In this document: positions 43,117-51,150 of the stretch, piece after piece
Layout of the letters: each line of letters opens with the position of its first letter
Position numbering within the stretch: the first letter of the stretch is position 1
Origin: Rhodobacter sp. SY28-1
GTDB taxonomy: Bacteria > Pseudomonadota > Alphaproteobacteria > Rhodobacterales > Rhodobacteraceae
Length of the DNA: 64,000 nucleotides
Assembly: GCF_005222785.1 (NCBI RefSeq)
Contig: NZ_STGH01000002.1
Span: forward strand, 62,001 to 126,000
Direction: 5' to 3'
Translations under genes and position numbers: made by a program
The notes under the pieces: generated by a model
What the model was told of the DNA's origin: nothing
What the model saw: only the letters and a program-made list of their open reading frames with translations
Databases searched by the model: none

Positions 43117-44235
43117 ATGGGCCTAGAACGCGCCGAGATCGCAGCTGCCACGCAACCCCTGAACCGCGCACGGTCGATGCCTGCGGGGTTCTACACCGAC
43201 CCCGCGATCTTCAAGGCCGAGCACGAGCGGGTGTTCCTGAAACACTGGTTCTTTCTGTGCCGGGCCGAAGGACTGCCCGACCCCGGTGACTACCGCGCCT
43301 TCGACAGCCCCGGCGGGCCCATCGTGCTGATCCGGGGCAATGACGGGCAGCTGCGCTGCTTTGCCAACTATTGCCGCCACCGGGGGTCGATCCTGCTGGA
43401 AGGGTCGGGCAATGTCGGAGGCCGGATCACCTGCCCCTACCACGCCTGGAGCTACCTGAATGACGGTCGCCTCTATGGTTGCCCGGACATGAAGGATGCG
43501 GAGGGCTTCGACAAGGTCGAGAACGGGCTGGTGGCGCTCGACCTCGACAGTTGGGAGGGCTTTGTCTTCGCCCGCTTCACCCGCGAAGGCCCGTCCCTGC
43601 GAGAGCATCTGGGCGACTTCTCCGACCGGATGGCCAGCCACAAGCTTGGCCAGATGCGCTGCACCTGGGCGGTGACGCTGGATGTGCAGGCGAACTGGAA
43701 GCTGATCCTGGAAAACGCGGTCGAGACCTATCACACCGGGATCGTCCACCGCGACACGGTGGGGGCGCAGCAGTCGCGGTCGCCCAAGACGAAAGGCAAC
43801 TGGATCACGATCCAGGTGATCTCGGGCCGCTCCATCGCCACTTTGGGCACCGACCAGCCGCCGTTTCCGCCGATCGTCGGCCTCGACGAGGACGCGAAGA
43901 TGGGGACCTATTTCACCGTCGTCTTCCCCACCGTCCAGTTCGCCGTGGCGCAGGATTGCCTGTGGTGGCTGAAAACGGTCCCCGTCAGCGAAAGCCGCAC
44001 GATCCTGGAGGTCGGCGGCTGCTTCCCGGAAGACCGGCTTTCCCTTCCCGACTTCCAGGCTCGGGCCGAGCCCTACTACGACCGCTGGGAACGGGTTGCC
44101 AAAGAAGACGTGGGCATTCTGGAGAAACAGCAGCGCGCCTTGGGGTCGGCGCTCTACAAGCCCGGGCCGCTGTCGTGGCGGGACGATATGGTGCAGGCGA
44201 TGGGCGTCTGGGTAGTGGACCGGCTGGGGCTCTGA
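43117..44235 (+). CDS. Rieske non-heme iron oxygenase, alpha subunit
   Basis: A 372-residue ring-hydroxylating-type oxygenase. The Rieske [2Fe-2S] site is CFANYCRHRGSILLEG with a following RITCPYHAWSYL (CxH...CxxH). The mononuclear iron site is ENAVETYHTGIVHRDTVG. The single-chain size and ETYH...H pattern resemble oxygenases that demethylate quaternary amines (glycine betaine, proline betaine) as well as aromatic hydroxylases. No ferredoxin reductase is adjacent. Proximity to putA makes proline betaine an attractive but untested substrate. AGGAGGAAGG before the ATG fixes the start. Confidence 0.88.
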   Translation: MGLERAEIAAATQPLNRARSMPAGFYTDPAIFKAEHERVFLKHWFFLCRAEGLPDPGDYRAFDSPGGPIVLIRGNDGQLRCFANYCRHRGSILLEGSGNVGGRITCPYHAWSYLNDGRLYGCPDMKDAEGFDKVENGLVALDLDSWEGFVFARFTREGPSLREHLGDFSDRMASHKLGQMRCTWAVTLDVQANWKLILENAVETYHTGIVHRDTVGAQQSRSPKTKGNWITIQVISGRSIATLGTDQPPFPPIVGLDEDAKMGTYFTVVFPTVQFAVAQDCLWWLKTVPVSESRTILEVGGCFPEDRLSLPDFQARAEPYYDRWERVAKEDVGILEKQQRALGSALYKPGPLSWRDDMVQAMGVWVVDRLGL

Positions 44236-44243
44236 CCGGAAGG

Positions 44244-44309
44244 CTCCTCGTGCGCCTTCGGCTTCTCCTCGCCGGGGCCACCGACGAGGAGACGACGTCG
44301 AACGAGGAG
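44244..44309. repeat. Dispersed convergent-junction palindrome, copy 4
   Basis: Left arm CTCCTCGTGCGCCTTCGGCTT, right arm GACGAGGAGACGACGTCG then AACGAGGAG. It fills most of the 75-base gap between the facing stop codons of the Rieske and EamA genes. It is the most diverged of the four copies. Confidence 0.65.
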
Positions 44310-44310
44310 G

Positions 44311-45231
44311 CTATCCCTGCGGCGTCATCGCCTTCCTTTGCCGGGCGCGTTCAAGGCCCAGTTTCCGCTCGCGCCAGATGATCAGGATGCCCGCCGTCAC
44401 GATCAGCGCCGCGCCGCCCAGCATCGGCAAGGTCGGCACTTCGCTGAAGACGAAGTAGCCGATCCCAAGCGCAAAGATCATCGAGGCATAGTCGAAGGGT
44501 GCCACCAGGGACGCATCCGCCTCGCGGTAGCTGGAGGTCAGGAGGATCTGGCCAAGGCCCCCGAGAAGGCCCGCCAGCACCAGAATCATCGCTTCGCCCG
44601 GCGTGGGCCAGACCCAGCCGAAGGGCAGAGTGATGAGGGACATCACCGTTGCCGTGACGGAAAACCAGAAGACAATGGCCGAGGTCTGCTCGGTATTTAC
44701 CAGTTTTCGCACGAAGACCTGCGCCAGAGCCGCGAAGACCGCCCCGCCCAGGACCAGCATCGCGCCAAGCGCATCGGCGATGCTTGCGGTTTCCGGATCA
44801 ATCGACAGGCGCGGGGCAAGCACGATCAACACGCCGATCATGCCCAGGATGACCGCCGAGATGCGGAAGACGCGAACCTCCTCGCCCAGGAACATCGCGG
44901 CGAAGACCACCGTCAGCAGCGGTGCGGCATAGCCGATGGCGGTAACTTCGGGCAGCGGCAGGTAGCCCAGTCCCGCGAAGCCCAGCCCCATCGCCATGGT
45001 CCCCACCACTCCGCGCCAGACATGGCCGAGGGGTTGCACGGTCTTGAGGCCGGTGGAGAGTTCCTTCCGCCAGGCGAGCCAGGCAACGATGACCGGGATC
45101 GCGAAGAAGGACCGGAAGAACACCGCCTGACCGGCGGGGACATGTTGGGCCGTCGATTTGATTAGGCTGGCCATGACGATGAACACCATCACCGAGGCCA
45201 GTTTGAGGGCAATGCCGCGCAGCGGGCGCAT
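44311..45231 (-). CDS. EamA/DMT-family transporter
   Basis: A 306-residue protein with ten hydrophobic segments in two EamA repeats: the first around LASVMVFIVMASLIKSTAQH and VPEV-like LPLPEVTAIGYAAPLLTVVF, the second around MLVLGGAVFAALAQVFVRKL and SYREADASLVAPFDYASMIF. It ends with a basic cytoplasmic tail. Probably a metabolite exporter; substrate unknown. The ATG at 45231 is preferred over a TTG 13 codons upstream. Confidence 0.86.
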   Translation of the reverse strand: MRPLRGIALKLASVMVFIVMASLIKSTAQHVPAGQAVFFRSFFAIPVIVAWLAWRKELSTGLKTVQPLGHVWRGVVGTMAMGLGFAGLGYLPLPEVTAIGYAAPLLTVVFAAMFLGEEVRVFRISAVILGMIGVLIVLAPRLSIDPETASIADALGAMLVLGGAVFAALAQVFVRKLVNTEQTSAIVFWFSVTATVMSLITLPFGWVWPTPGEAMILVLAGLLGGLGQILLTSSYREADASLVAPFDYASMIFALGIGYFVFSEVPTLPMLGGAALIVTAGILIIWRERKLGLERARQRKAMTPQG

Positions 45232-45324
45232 TCCGATACTCTTGCTTTTGTTCAGACGGTTTCGGGCCAAAGGCTATGGACGCCGGGCCACGGTTGAGTT
45301 TCCCTGTTCGGAAAGGAGAAGACC

Positions 45325-47025
45325 ATGCCGAAAGCGCCGCTTGCCGACAGAATTGATCAGGGCCGCGGGATCGAGCCCGCCGATCTGGTGCTGAAGGGGG
45401 GCCGGGTCTTCGACCTGATCACCGGCGATCTGGTCGAGACCGATGTGGCGATCTGCTGTGATACCATCGTAGGGGTATTCGGGGATTACGCCGGCAAGCG
45501 GGAGATCGACGTTTCGGGCAGTGTCCTCGTTCCGGGGTTCATCGACACGCACCTGCATGTGGAATCGTCGCTCGTCACCCCGCACGAGTTCGACCGTTGC
45601 GTGACGCCCCGTGGGGTGACGACGGCGATCTGCGATCCACACGAGATCGCGAATGTCTGCGGTGTGAAGGGGATACGGTACTTCCTTGAGTCCGCGTCTC
45701 AGCTGGTCATGGACCTGCGGGTCCAACTGTCGTCCTGCGTGCCCTCGACCCATATGGAGACGACGGGCGCCCGTCTGGTCGCCGCCGACCTGGTGCCATT
45801 CATGGACCATCCGAAGGTCATCGGTCTGGCCGAGTTCATGAACTACCCCGGCGTGTTGATGAAGGACCCGGAGTGTCTGGAGAAGCTGGAGGCGTTCCAA
45901 GGCCGCCACATCGACGGGCATTCCCCCCTGCTGCGGGGGAACGATCTGAACGGCTACATCTCGGCGGGGATCCGGACCGAGCATGAGGCGACGAGTTACG
46001 ACGAAGGGCTTGAGAAGTTGCGCAAGGGGATGCGGGTGCTGATCCGGGAAGGGTCGGTGTCAAAGGATCTGCATGCGCTGGTGGGGCTGCTGACCGAACG
46101 CTTCTCTCCCTACCTCTGCCTCTGCACGGATGACCGCAACCCCTTGGACATCGGCGAGCATGGGCATCTGGACTACATGATCCGGACGGCCATCGAACTG
46201 GGGGCGCCTCCTCTGGCGGTCTATCGGGCGGCGTCACTCAGCGCGGCCGAGGCGTTCGGGCTGAAGGACCGCGGGCTGATCGCGCCGGGCAAGCGGGCGG
46301 ATATTGCGGTGATCGACTCGCTTGAAGGGTGCCATGCCAGCCTCGTGCTGGCGGGAGGCGTCGTGGCCGATGCTGCGGCCTTTGCTGCGCGGGTTGGGAC
46401 CGAGCCGATGGCGCGGAACTCGGTGCAGTCGGCGAAGATCGAGGCGGCGCATTTCCGGACCGGCGGCAACCGGGTGGACACGCCGGTGATCGGCATCCTG
46501 CCGGGCAAGATCATCACCGAGCACCTGAATTTCGATATCGCCCCGCAGGATGGGGACAAGCGGCCGGACCTCTCCCGCGACCTGGTGAAGATCGCAGTGA
46601 TCGAGCGGCATGGGATGAACGGGAACCGGGCGACTGGGTTCGTGAAGGGCTTCGGGTTGCAGAGGGGGGCGATCGGGTCGACGGTCTGTCACGACCACCA
46701 CAACATCGCGGTCGTCGGGGCGGATTACGGGGACATGGCCCTGGCGGCGAACCGGCTGGTCGAGATCGAGGGCGGGTTCGTCGTCGTCGAGGGGGGGCAG
46801 GTGCTGGCGGAACTGTCGCTGCCCGTGGCGGGGCTGATGTCGCTGCGGTCCTTCGAGGAGGTGCGGGAGGAACTGCTGAAGCTGCGGGCTGCGGCGACTT
46901 CGCTGGGGGTGGTGCTGGAGGAGCCGTTCCTGCAGCTGGCCTTCCTCGCCCTGCCGGTGATCCCGCATCTGAAGATCACCGACATGGGCATGGTCGACGT
47001 GGACCGGTTCGAGATCATGCCCTGA
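45325..47025 (+). CDS. ade: Adenine deaminase
   Basis: A 566-residue amidohydrolase converting adenine to hypoxanthine. [20 protein letters not shown] is the family's first beta sandwich, and the metal site is [69 protein letters not shown] and [11 protein letters not shown] follow. The C-terminal domain ([20 protein letters not shown]) is typical of Ade. GGAAAGGAGAAGACC before the ATG is a strong ribosome site. A compact hairpin follows the stop. Confidence 0.96.
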   Translation: MPKAPLADRIDQGRGIEPADLVLKGGRVFDLITGDLVETDVAICCDTIVGVFGDYAGKREIDVSGSVLVPGFIDTHLHVESSLVTPHEFDRCVTPRGVTTAICDPHEIANVCGVKGIRYFLESASQLVMDLRVQLSSCVPSTHMETTGARLVAADLVPFMDHPKVIGLAEFMNYPGVLMKDPECLEKLEAFQGRHIDGHSPLLRGNDLNGYISAGIRTEHEATSYDEGLEKLRKGMRVLIREGSVSKDLHALVGLLTERFSPYLCLCTDDRNPLDIGEHGHLDYMIRTAIELGAPPLAVYRAASLSAAEAFGLKDRGLIAPGKRADIAVIDSLEGCHASLVLAGGVVADAAAFAARVGTEPMARNSVQSAKIEAAHFRTGGNRVDTPVIGILPGKIITEHLNFDIAPQDGDKRPDLSRDLVKIAVIERHGMNGNRATGFVKGFGLQRGAIGSTVCHDHHNIAVVGADYGDMALAANRLVEIEGGFVVVEGGQVLAELSLPVAGLMSLRSFEEVREELLKLRAAATSLGVVLEEPFLQLAFLALPVIPHLKITDMGMVDVDRFEIMP

Positions 47026-47026
47026 C

Positions 47027-47047
47027 CTGTCCACGGTGGACAGTTTT
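47027..47047 (+). terminator. Compact stop-codon hairpin after ade
   Basis: CTGTCC-ACGGT-GGACAG then TTTTCATTTT, starting one base after the ade TGA. The T-run makes this the clearest terminator in the four-copy family (others after mcm, topA, ychF). Confidence 0.78.
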
Positions 47048-47384
47048 CATTTTCCATTGCTTCACAGGTACTTGGCTTTTTCCGTTAGGAGTGTCTTAAC
47101 CTGCGGCCTACCCCCTCACCCTGACCCTCTCCCCCGGTGGGGATAGGGGACGCGGGTGACGCGGTCCGGGTCTGGTTCCGAGACGTCGCGCGGGTGGGGG
47201 CGGTTTTCAGATTGAGCGCTGACGCGCAAGGCTTTTGTCTCGCCCCTTTGCGTGACGCAAAGCGGCTCGGGTGACAGGGGTCTCACACACCCCGCTTCCA
47301 GTGGTTCTCGAACCAACGGCGCACCACTGGATGCACCCGTGGAGCATTTGGACAAAGGCAAGACCGGAAGCTGGACAAGGGGGA
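47048..47384. other. Non-coding gap between ade and an EEP gene, with hairpins
   Basis: No supported gene. It holds an imperfect hairpin CCCT(C)TCCCC/GGGGA(T)AGGG at 47125-47148 next to CCCTCACCCTGACCC, a stretch common in proteobacterial spacers; CTTTGCG-TGA-CGCAAAG at 47246-47262; and CCAGTGGT/ACCACTGG at 47298-47330, which competes with an inner GGTT-CTCG-AACC. These could be terminators for the converging gene at 47385 or a small RNA; nothing decides this. Confidence 0.45.
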
Positions 47385-48089
47385 CTAGAGCCAACGCAGT
47401 TCAGCAAGAAGCGGCAGGTGGTCCGAAGCGTGCGGGCCGCTGCCGTGCAGGTGGCGAAGCGGGGTCAGTTCAAGGTCCGGCGAGTGGACGATCCGGTCCA
47501 GCGGCAAAAGCGGTCGGCGCGAGGGGAAGGTGGGCGCGGTCGGCAGGATCACGAAAGGCGTGGCGATGCGGCCGAGGCCCACGCGGCGGGAATGTTCGTT
47601 GAAATCACCGAGGATCACCGTCGGCCGCACCGGGTGGCGCTGCAGCGCGGCCTTGATCGCGTCCAGCTGGCGGCGGCGGGCGGCGCGCAGAAGGCCAAGG
47701 TGTACGGCCACAACGCGCAGGGGTGCGGGCGTGTCGAGATCGACGATCACCGCCCCGCGCGGCTCGTGGCCCGGAAGGTCCAGCCGTTCCAGCCCGCAGA
47801 TCCGGATGCCCGGCCGCGCCAGCAGCGCATTGCCATGCCAGCCGAGGCTGACGGCATTGCGGCCGATGGGCAGGGGGTCAAGGCCGGTCAGCAGGGCAAT
47901 GCGGTCGCGTGGCAGGGCCGAGGGGCGGTCGCCCAGCCGCCGATCGGCCTCTTGCAGGGCCACGATGTCGGCCTGCAACGCGGCGATTCCGGCCAGGACC
48001 CGATCTGCATCCCGGCGCCGGTCGGTGCCGACCGCCTTGTGGATGTTCCACGAGGCGACGCGCAGGCTGGGCTTTAAGTCCGGGCTCAT
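47385..48089 (-). CDS. Endonuclease/exonuclease/phosphatase family protein, short
   Basis: A 234-residue EEP-fold protein: LRVASWNIHKAVGTDRRRDA (Asn motif), IVALQEADRRLGDRPS (metal Glu), VVAVHLGLLRAARRRQ, TVILGDFNEHSRRVGLGRI (Asp/Asn) and the terminal PHASDHLPLLAEL (Asp-His). The catalytic set is complete. No signal peptide. It is divergent from the membrane-protein gene at 48131 and unrelated in length to the EEP protein at 2406. Confidence 0.85.
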   Translation of the reverse strand: MSPDLKPSLRVASWNIHKAVGTDRRRDADRVLAGIAALQADIVALQEADRRLGDRPSALPRDRIALLTGLDPLPIGRNAVSLGWHGNALLARPGIRICGLERLDLPGHEPRGAVIVDLDTPAPLRVVAVHLGLLRAARRRQLDAIKAALQRHPVRPTVILGDFNEHSRRVGLGRIATPFVILPTAPTFPSRRPLLPLDRIVHSPDLELTPLRHLHGSGPHASDHLPLLAELRWL

Positions 48090-48130
48090 GCGCCCAATAT
48101 AGAGGTCGGGCCCCGGATCGGGAGAGGGAA

Positions 48131-48778
48131 GTGCCAGGAACCTCGGCCATCCTGTTGAACGGCATCCGCCTTCTGTTGCTGGCAGAGGCGCTGATCGCCG
48201 TGTGGCGGGGCGTCCTTCCGGCCGTCTTCATCTCGCTTGCCGCGCTGGCGCTGACCCTGTTGCCCGGGCTGCTGGCTAGCCGCGTGGGCCTGCGCCTGCC
48301 GCCCAGCTTTCTGGCCGCCATCGCGCTGTTCGTGCTGGCGACGCTGTATCTGGGCGAGGTCTACGACTTCTACAACCGGTTCTGGTGGTGGGACCTTGTG
48401 CTGCATTTCGGGTCGGCCATGGGCTTCGGCATCCTGGGGTTCCTGTTGATCTTCATGCTGTTCCAGGGCGATCGCTATGCCGCCCCGCCCTGGGCACTGG
48501 GGGTGCTGTCCTTTTGCGTGGCACTGGCGGTGGGCACGCTGTGGGAAATCTTCGAATATGCGATGGATACGCTGTTCGGCTTCAACATGATGAAGTCGGG
48601 GCTGCCGGACACGATGGGCGATCTGATGGTCGACGCCGTGGGCGCCGCGTTGGCGGCTGGGGCCGGGGTGGTCTACCTGCTGGGCCGGGCGGGGCGACTG
48701 GGGGCGCCCTTCGATCTGTTCATCGAGACGAACCGGGCGCGGTTCCGCAAGGTCCTCGCGCGACGGAAGCAGGGGTAA
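48131..48778 (+). CDS. Integral membrane protein (DUF2238-like)
   Basis: A 215-residue protein with about six hydrophobic segments (ILLNGIRLLLLAEALIAVWR, VFISLAALALTLLPGLLASR, FLAAIALFVLATLYL, LHFGSAMGFGILGFLLIFML, GVLSFCVALAVGTLWEIFEY). The FWWWDLVLHFGSAMGFG and WEIFEYAMDTLFG and DTMGDLMVDAVGA blocks, with conserved His, Glu and Asp, recall the DUF2238/YjdF family. Function unknown. The start is probably the GTG at 48131 preceded by GGAGAG; it is not certain. Confidence 0.7.
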   Translation: MPGTSAILLNGIRLLLLAEALIAVWRGVLPAVFISLAALALTLLPGLLASRVGLRLPPSFLAAIALFVLATLYLGEVYDFYNRFWWWDLVLHFGSAMGFGILGFLLIFMLFQGDRYAAPPWALGVLSFCVALAVGTLWEIFEYAMDTLFGFNMMKSGLPDTMGDLMVDAVGAALAAGAGVVYLLGRAGRLGAPFDLFIETNRARFRKVLARRKQG

Positions 48779-48797
48779 GGGGGCCTTTGCGGCCCCC
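48779..48797. terminator. Bidirectional hairpin between membrane gene and SDR gene
   Basis: GGGGGCC-TTTGC-GGCCCCC immediately after the stop at 48778 and just before the facing stop at 48805. A symmetric GC stem that could serve both genes; no T-run. Confidence 0.6.
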
Positions 48798-48804
48798 TGC
48801 CGGG

Positions 48805-49632
48805 TCAGAGGGCGGCCGCGATGGTTTCGGCGATCGGGGTCGTCGGGCGACCGATCAGGCGGCTGAGCGTGCGGCTGTCGTCGGACAGGACGCCTTCGCC
48901 GGCGCGGGCATCGCAGTCGGCCAGAATCTGGGCAAAGCCTTCGGGCAGGCCGAAGCCGGTCAGCGCCTGGGCATAGTCGGCCTGCGGCATCGACACATAG
49001 GCGACCGGCTTGTCCGCAGCCTTGGCGACTGCGGCGGCGAAGTCCGACCCGCTGTGCGCGATGTCGCCCGCCAGTTCATAGGCCTTGCCCGCATGGGCGT
49101 TGTCGAGTGCGGTCACGGCGATGGCCTCGGCATAGTCCTTGCGCGCGGCGGAGTTCACCCGGCCTTCGCCCGCCGCGCCGATCATCGCGCCGTGCTGGAC
49201 CGAGGCGGCCAGGGAGCCGGTGTAGTTCTCGGTGTACCAGCCGTTGCGCAGGATGGTGGCGGCGAGGCCCGATTCACGCAGCGCGGCTTCGGTGGCGATG
49301 TGGTCCTGCGCGAGGATCATCGGGTTCCGGTCACCCTTCAGGATCGAGGTGTAGATCAGCCGCTGGACGCCCGCGGCCTTGGCGGCGGCAATGACGTTGC
49401 GGTGCTGCCCCACCCGGTCATTGAAATCGTTCGAGGAGATCAGGACCAACGTGTCGACGCCCTGCAGCGCGGCGGGATCGGATTTGGTGTAGTCGAAGGC
49501 CCGGGTCTCGACCCCGAGGTCGGCCTTTGAAGGGTCGCGGGCCAGGGCGACGGGCTTTGCGCCGCGGGCTTTCAGGGCGGCGATGGCAAGGCGGCCGAGC
49601 TGGCCGGTGGCTCCGGTGATGGCGATGGTCAT
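48805..49632 (-). CDS. NAD(P)-binding quinone oxidoreductase, QorB/NmrA-like
   Basis: A 275-residue atypical short-chain dehydrogenase. The nucleotide-binding motif is MTIAITGATGQLGRLAIAAL; VDTLVLISSNDFNDRVGQHR, RLIYTSILKGDRNPM and TILRNGWYTENYTGSL match the QorB (YtfG) quinone reductase family. The start 49632 begins that motif. It is divergent from an HxlR regulator, the usual arrangement of qorB-type genes, and the 95-base gap contains an inverted repeat likely bound by it. Confidence 0.88.
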   Translation of the reverse strand: MTIAITGATGQLGRLAIAALKARGAKPVALARDPSKADLGVETRAFDYTKSDPAALQGVDTLVLISSNDFNDRVGQHRNVIAAAKAAGVQRLIYTSILKGDRNPMILAQDHIATEAALRESGLAATILRNGWYTENYTGSLAASVQHGAMIGAAGEGRVNSAARKDYAEAIAVTALDNAHAGKAYELAGDIAHSGSDFAAAVAKAADKPVAYVSMPQADYAQALTGFGLPEGFAQILADCDARAGEGVLSDDSRTLSRLIGRPTTPIAETIAAAL

Positions 49633-49671
49633 GGATCTCTCCTGTTGTTGACAGGGTGTGAGATACGGCAT

Positions 49672-49708
49672 TACTTACGAAAAGGAAGTACGCACAAAAT
49701 TGTAAGTA
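49672..49708. promoter_or_regulatory. Inverted repeat between qorB-like gene and HxlR gene
   Basis: TACTTAC (49672-49678) and GTAAGTA (49702-49708), perfectly complementary arms 23 bases apart, in the divergent gap. A candidate operator for the HxlR regulator at 49728, controlling both directions. Confidence 0.55.
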
Positions 49709-49727
49709 TCCCAAAGGGGCGCACAAC

Positions 49728-50120
49728 ATGATGGAGCGGGATGCACAGGGGCTGCTGGACGGCTGGCGGCTGGGGAATGTGCTGGCGACGGACTGCCCGT
49801 CGCGCGGAATCCTCAGCCACCTGACGAACCGCTGGGGGGTCCTCGTGATGGTGGCGCTGGCGACGGGGCCGCACCGGTTTGCGGAACTGCGGCGGAAGGT
49901 GGGGGGCGTCAGCGAGCGGATGCTGTCGCAGACCCTGAAGGAGCTGGAGGCGGACGGGTTCGTGTTGCGGACCGCGCATCCGGTGGTGCCGCCGCATGTC
50001 GTCTATGAGCTGACCCCGCTGGGGGTGGAGGCCGCGGGGCATGTGGTGGCGCTGGTTGGCTGGATCGAGGGGGCGCTGCCGCGGATCATGGCGGGGAAGC
50101 TGGCGATGGCGGCGGAGTGA
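49728..50120 (+). CDS. HxlR-family transcriptional regulator
   Basis: A 130-residue winged-helix regulator: CPSRGILSHLTNRWGVLVMV with the conserved Cys near the N-terminus, then HRFAELRRKVGGVSERMLSQ TLKEL and VVYELTPLGVEAAGHV. This is the HxlR/YtfH family, in which the N-terminal Cys often senses quinones or electrophiles. It is divergent from the quinone reductase gene, which it most likely represses. Confidence 0.9.
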   Translation: MMERDAQGLLDGWRLGNVLATDCPSRGILSHLTNRWGVLVMVALATGPHRFAELRRKVGGVSERMLSQTLKELEADGFVLRTAHPVVPPHVVYELTPLGVEAAGHVVALVGWIEGALPRIMAGKLAMAAE

Positions 50121-50126
50121 GGATTG

Positions 50127-50153
50127 GTAGGGTGGGCGTGTCGCCCACCCTAC
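50127..50153. terminator. Bidirectional hairpin overlapping a stop codon
   Basis: GTAGGGTGGGCG-TGT-CGCCCACCCTAC, a perfect 12-bp stem with a three-base loop, seven bases after the HxlR stop. Its right arm contains the TAG stop of the facing phosphatase gene (50150-50152). Serves convergent genes. Confidence 0.75.
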
Positions 50154-50614
50154 GATTCAGCGCCCTCCGTCGGCGGCCCGAAGCGTTCCAGCATCCTGGA
50201 CCTGATCTGGTCCCGGGCCTGGCGGTAGGCCGCAAGCTTGGCCTCGCGCGTCTCGCCCAGGCCGGTTGGATCAAGGATCGGCCAGTATTCGATCTCGAGA
50301 TGATGGAACCGGGTCAATTCCAGGGCCATGCGCTGGCTGGCGGGGCTTAAGGCGATGATGAGGTCGAATTGGGAAAGATCGTCGCCCCAATCCTGCATCT
50401 CGTCGAAGGACCGCGAGCGGTGGCGGCTGAGTTCGATCCCCAATTCCTTGCAGACCGCGACGGAGAAGCCGTCGATCTCCATGTCGTTCTTGACGCCCGC
50501 GGATTGGACATAGGCGCGCTGGCCGTACATCTGTTTCATCAGCCCCTCTGCCATGGGCGAGCGGACGGCGTTGTGGTCGCAGCAGAAGAGGACGGACTGA
50601 GGGAAGTCGCCCAA
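50150..50614 (-). CDS. Low-molecular-weight protein-tyrosine phosphatase / ArsC-like
   Basis: A 154-residue phosphatase. The catalytic P-loop is VLFCCDHNAVRSPMAEG (Cys-X5-Arg-Ser), with the general-acid Asp in WPILDPTG. Both key residues are present. Either a protein-tyrosine phosphatase or an arsenate reductase-like activity is possible. The start is taken as the TTG at 50614, two bases after the UPF0262 stop, giving LGDFPQSVLF; a longer reading upstream would run through UPF0262 and hisD in another frame and is rejected. The stop codon lies in a terminator stem. Confidence 0.82.
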   Translation of the reverse strand: MGDFPQSVLFCCDHNAVRSPMAEGLMKQMYGQRAYVQSAGVKNDMEIDGFSVAVCKELGIELSRHRSRSFDEMQDWGDDLSQFDLIIALSPASQRMALELTRFHHLEIEYWPILDPTGLGETREAKLAAYRQARDQIRSRMLERFGPPTEGAES

Positions 50615-50616
50615 GA

Positions 50617-51096
50617 TCAGCCCCAGTGCAGGACGCAGATCAGGGTGAAGAGGCGCCGGGCGGTGTCGGTGTCGACCTCGGCCTTGCCGCCAAGGCGGTC
50701 CTGCAGGATCGAGGCGCCCTCGTTGTGGATGCCGCGGCGGGCCATGTCGATCGCCTCGATCTGGCTGGGCGGCAGGCGTTTCACCGCGTCGAAGTAGGAC
50801 TCGCAGATCTGGAAGTAGTCCTTCACGACCTGCCGGAAGGGCCCGAGCGAGAGGTGAAATTCGGCGGCCTTTTCGCCGCTTTCGGTGGCGATGTCGAACA
50901 CGAGGCGGCCCTCGCGGATGGCCAGGAGCACGCGGTAGGGGCCCTCCGGCATCTCGCGGTCGGGGCGGCGGGCGGGGGTGAAGGAGTTCTCTTCCAAGAG
51001 GTCGAAGATCGCGACGCGGCGTTCCTGTTCGATCTCGGGCGTTGGGCGGGCGAGGCCGCGCTCGTCGATCTCGATCTGGCAGATGCGGTTGGTCAT
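50617..51096 (-). CDS. UPF0262 family protein
   Basis: A 159-residue soluble protein. MTNRICQIEIDERGLARPTP, PEGPYRVLLAIREGRLVFDI and LGPFRQVVKDYFQICESYFD, then HNEGASILQDRL are the conserved blocks of UPF0262, found almost only in Alphaproteobacteria. Function unknown. It follows hisD by 54 bases and precedes the phosphatase by two, so it is in the same operon. Confidence 0.9.
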   Translation of the reverse strand: MTNRICQIEIDERGLARPTPEIEQERRVAIFDLLEENSFTPARRPDREMPEGPYRVLLAIREGRLVFDIATESGEKAAEFHLSLGPFRQVVKDYFQICESYFDAVKRLPPSQIEAIDMARRGIHNEGASILQDRLGGKAEVDTDTARRLFTLICVLHWG

Positions 51097-51150
51097 GGGC
51101 GGTTCCCGGTGGTTCCGCCCGTGATGCCCGAGCGCGTCCCTTGGTGCAAG

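Noticed and set aside
47298-47330. tRNA-like look of GGTTCTCGAACC within a longer stem
   Set aside because: No cloverleaf, no acceptor stem and no anticodon arm at the required distances.
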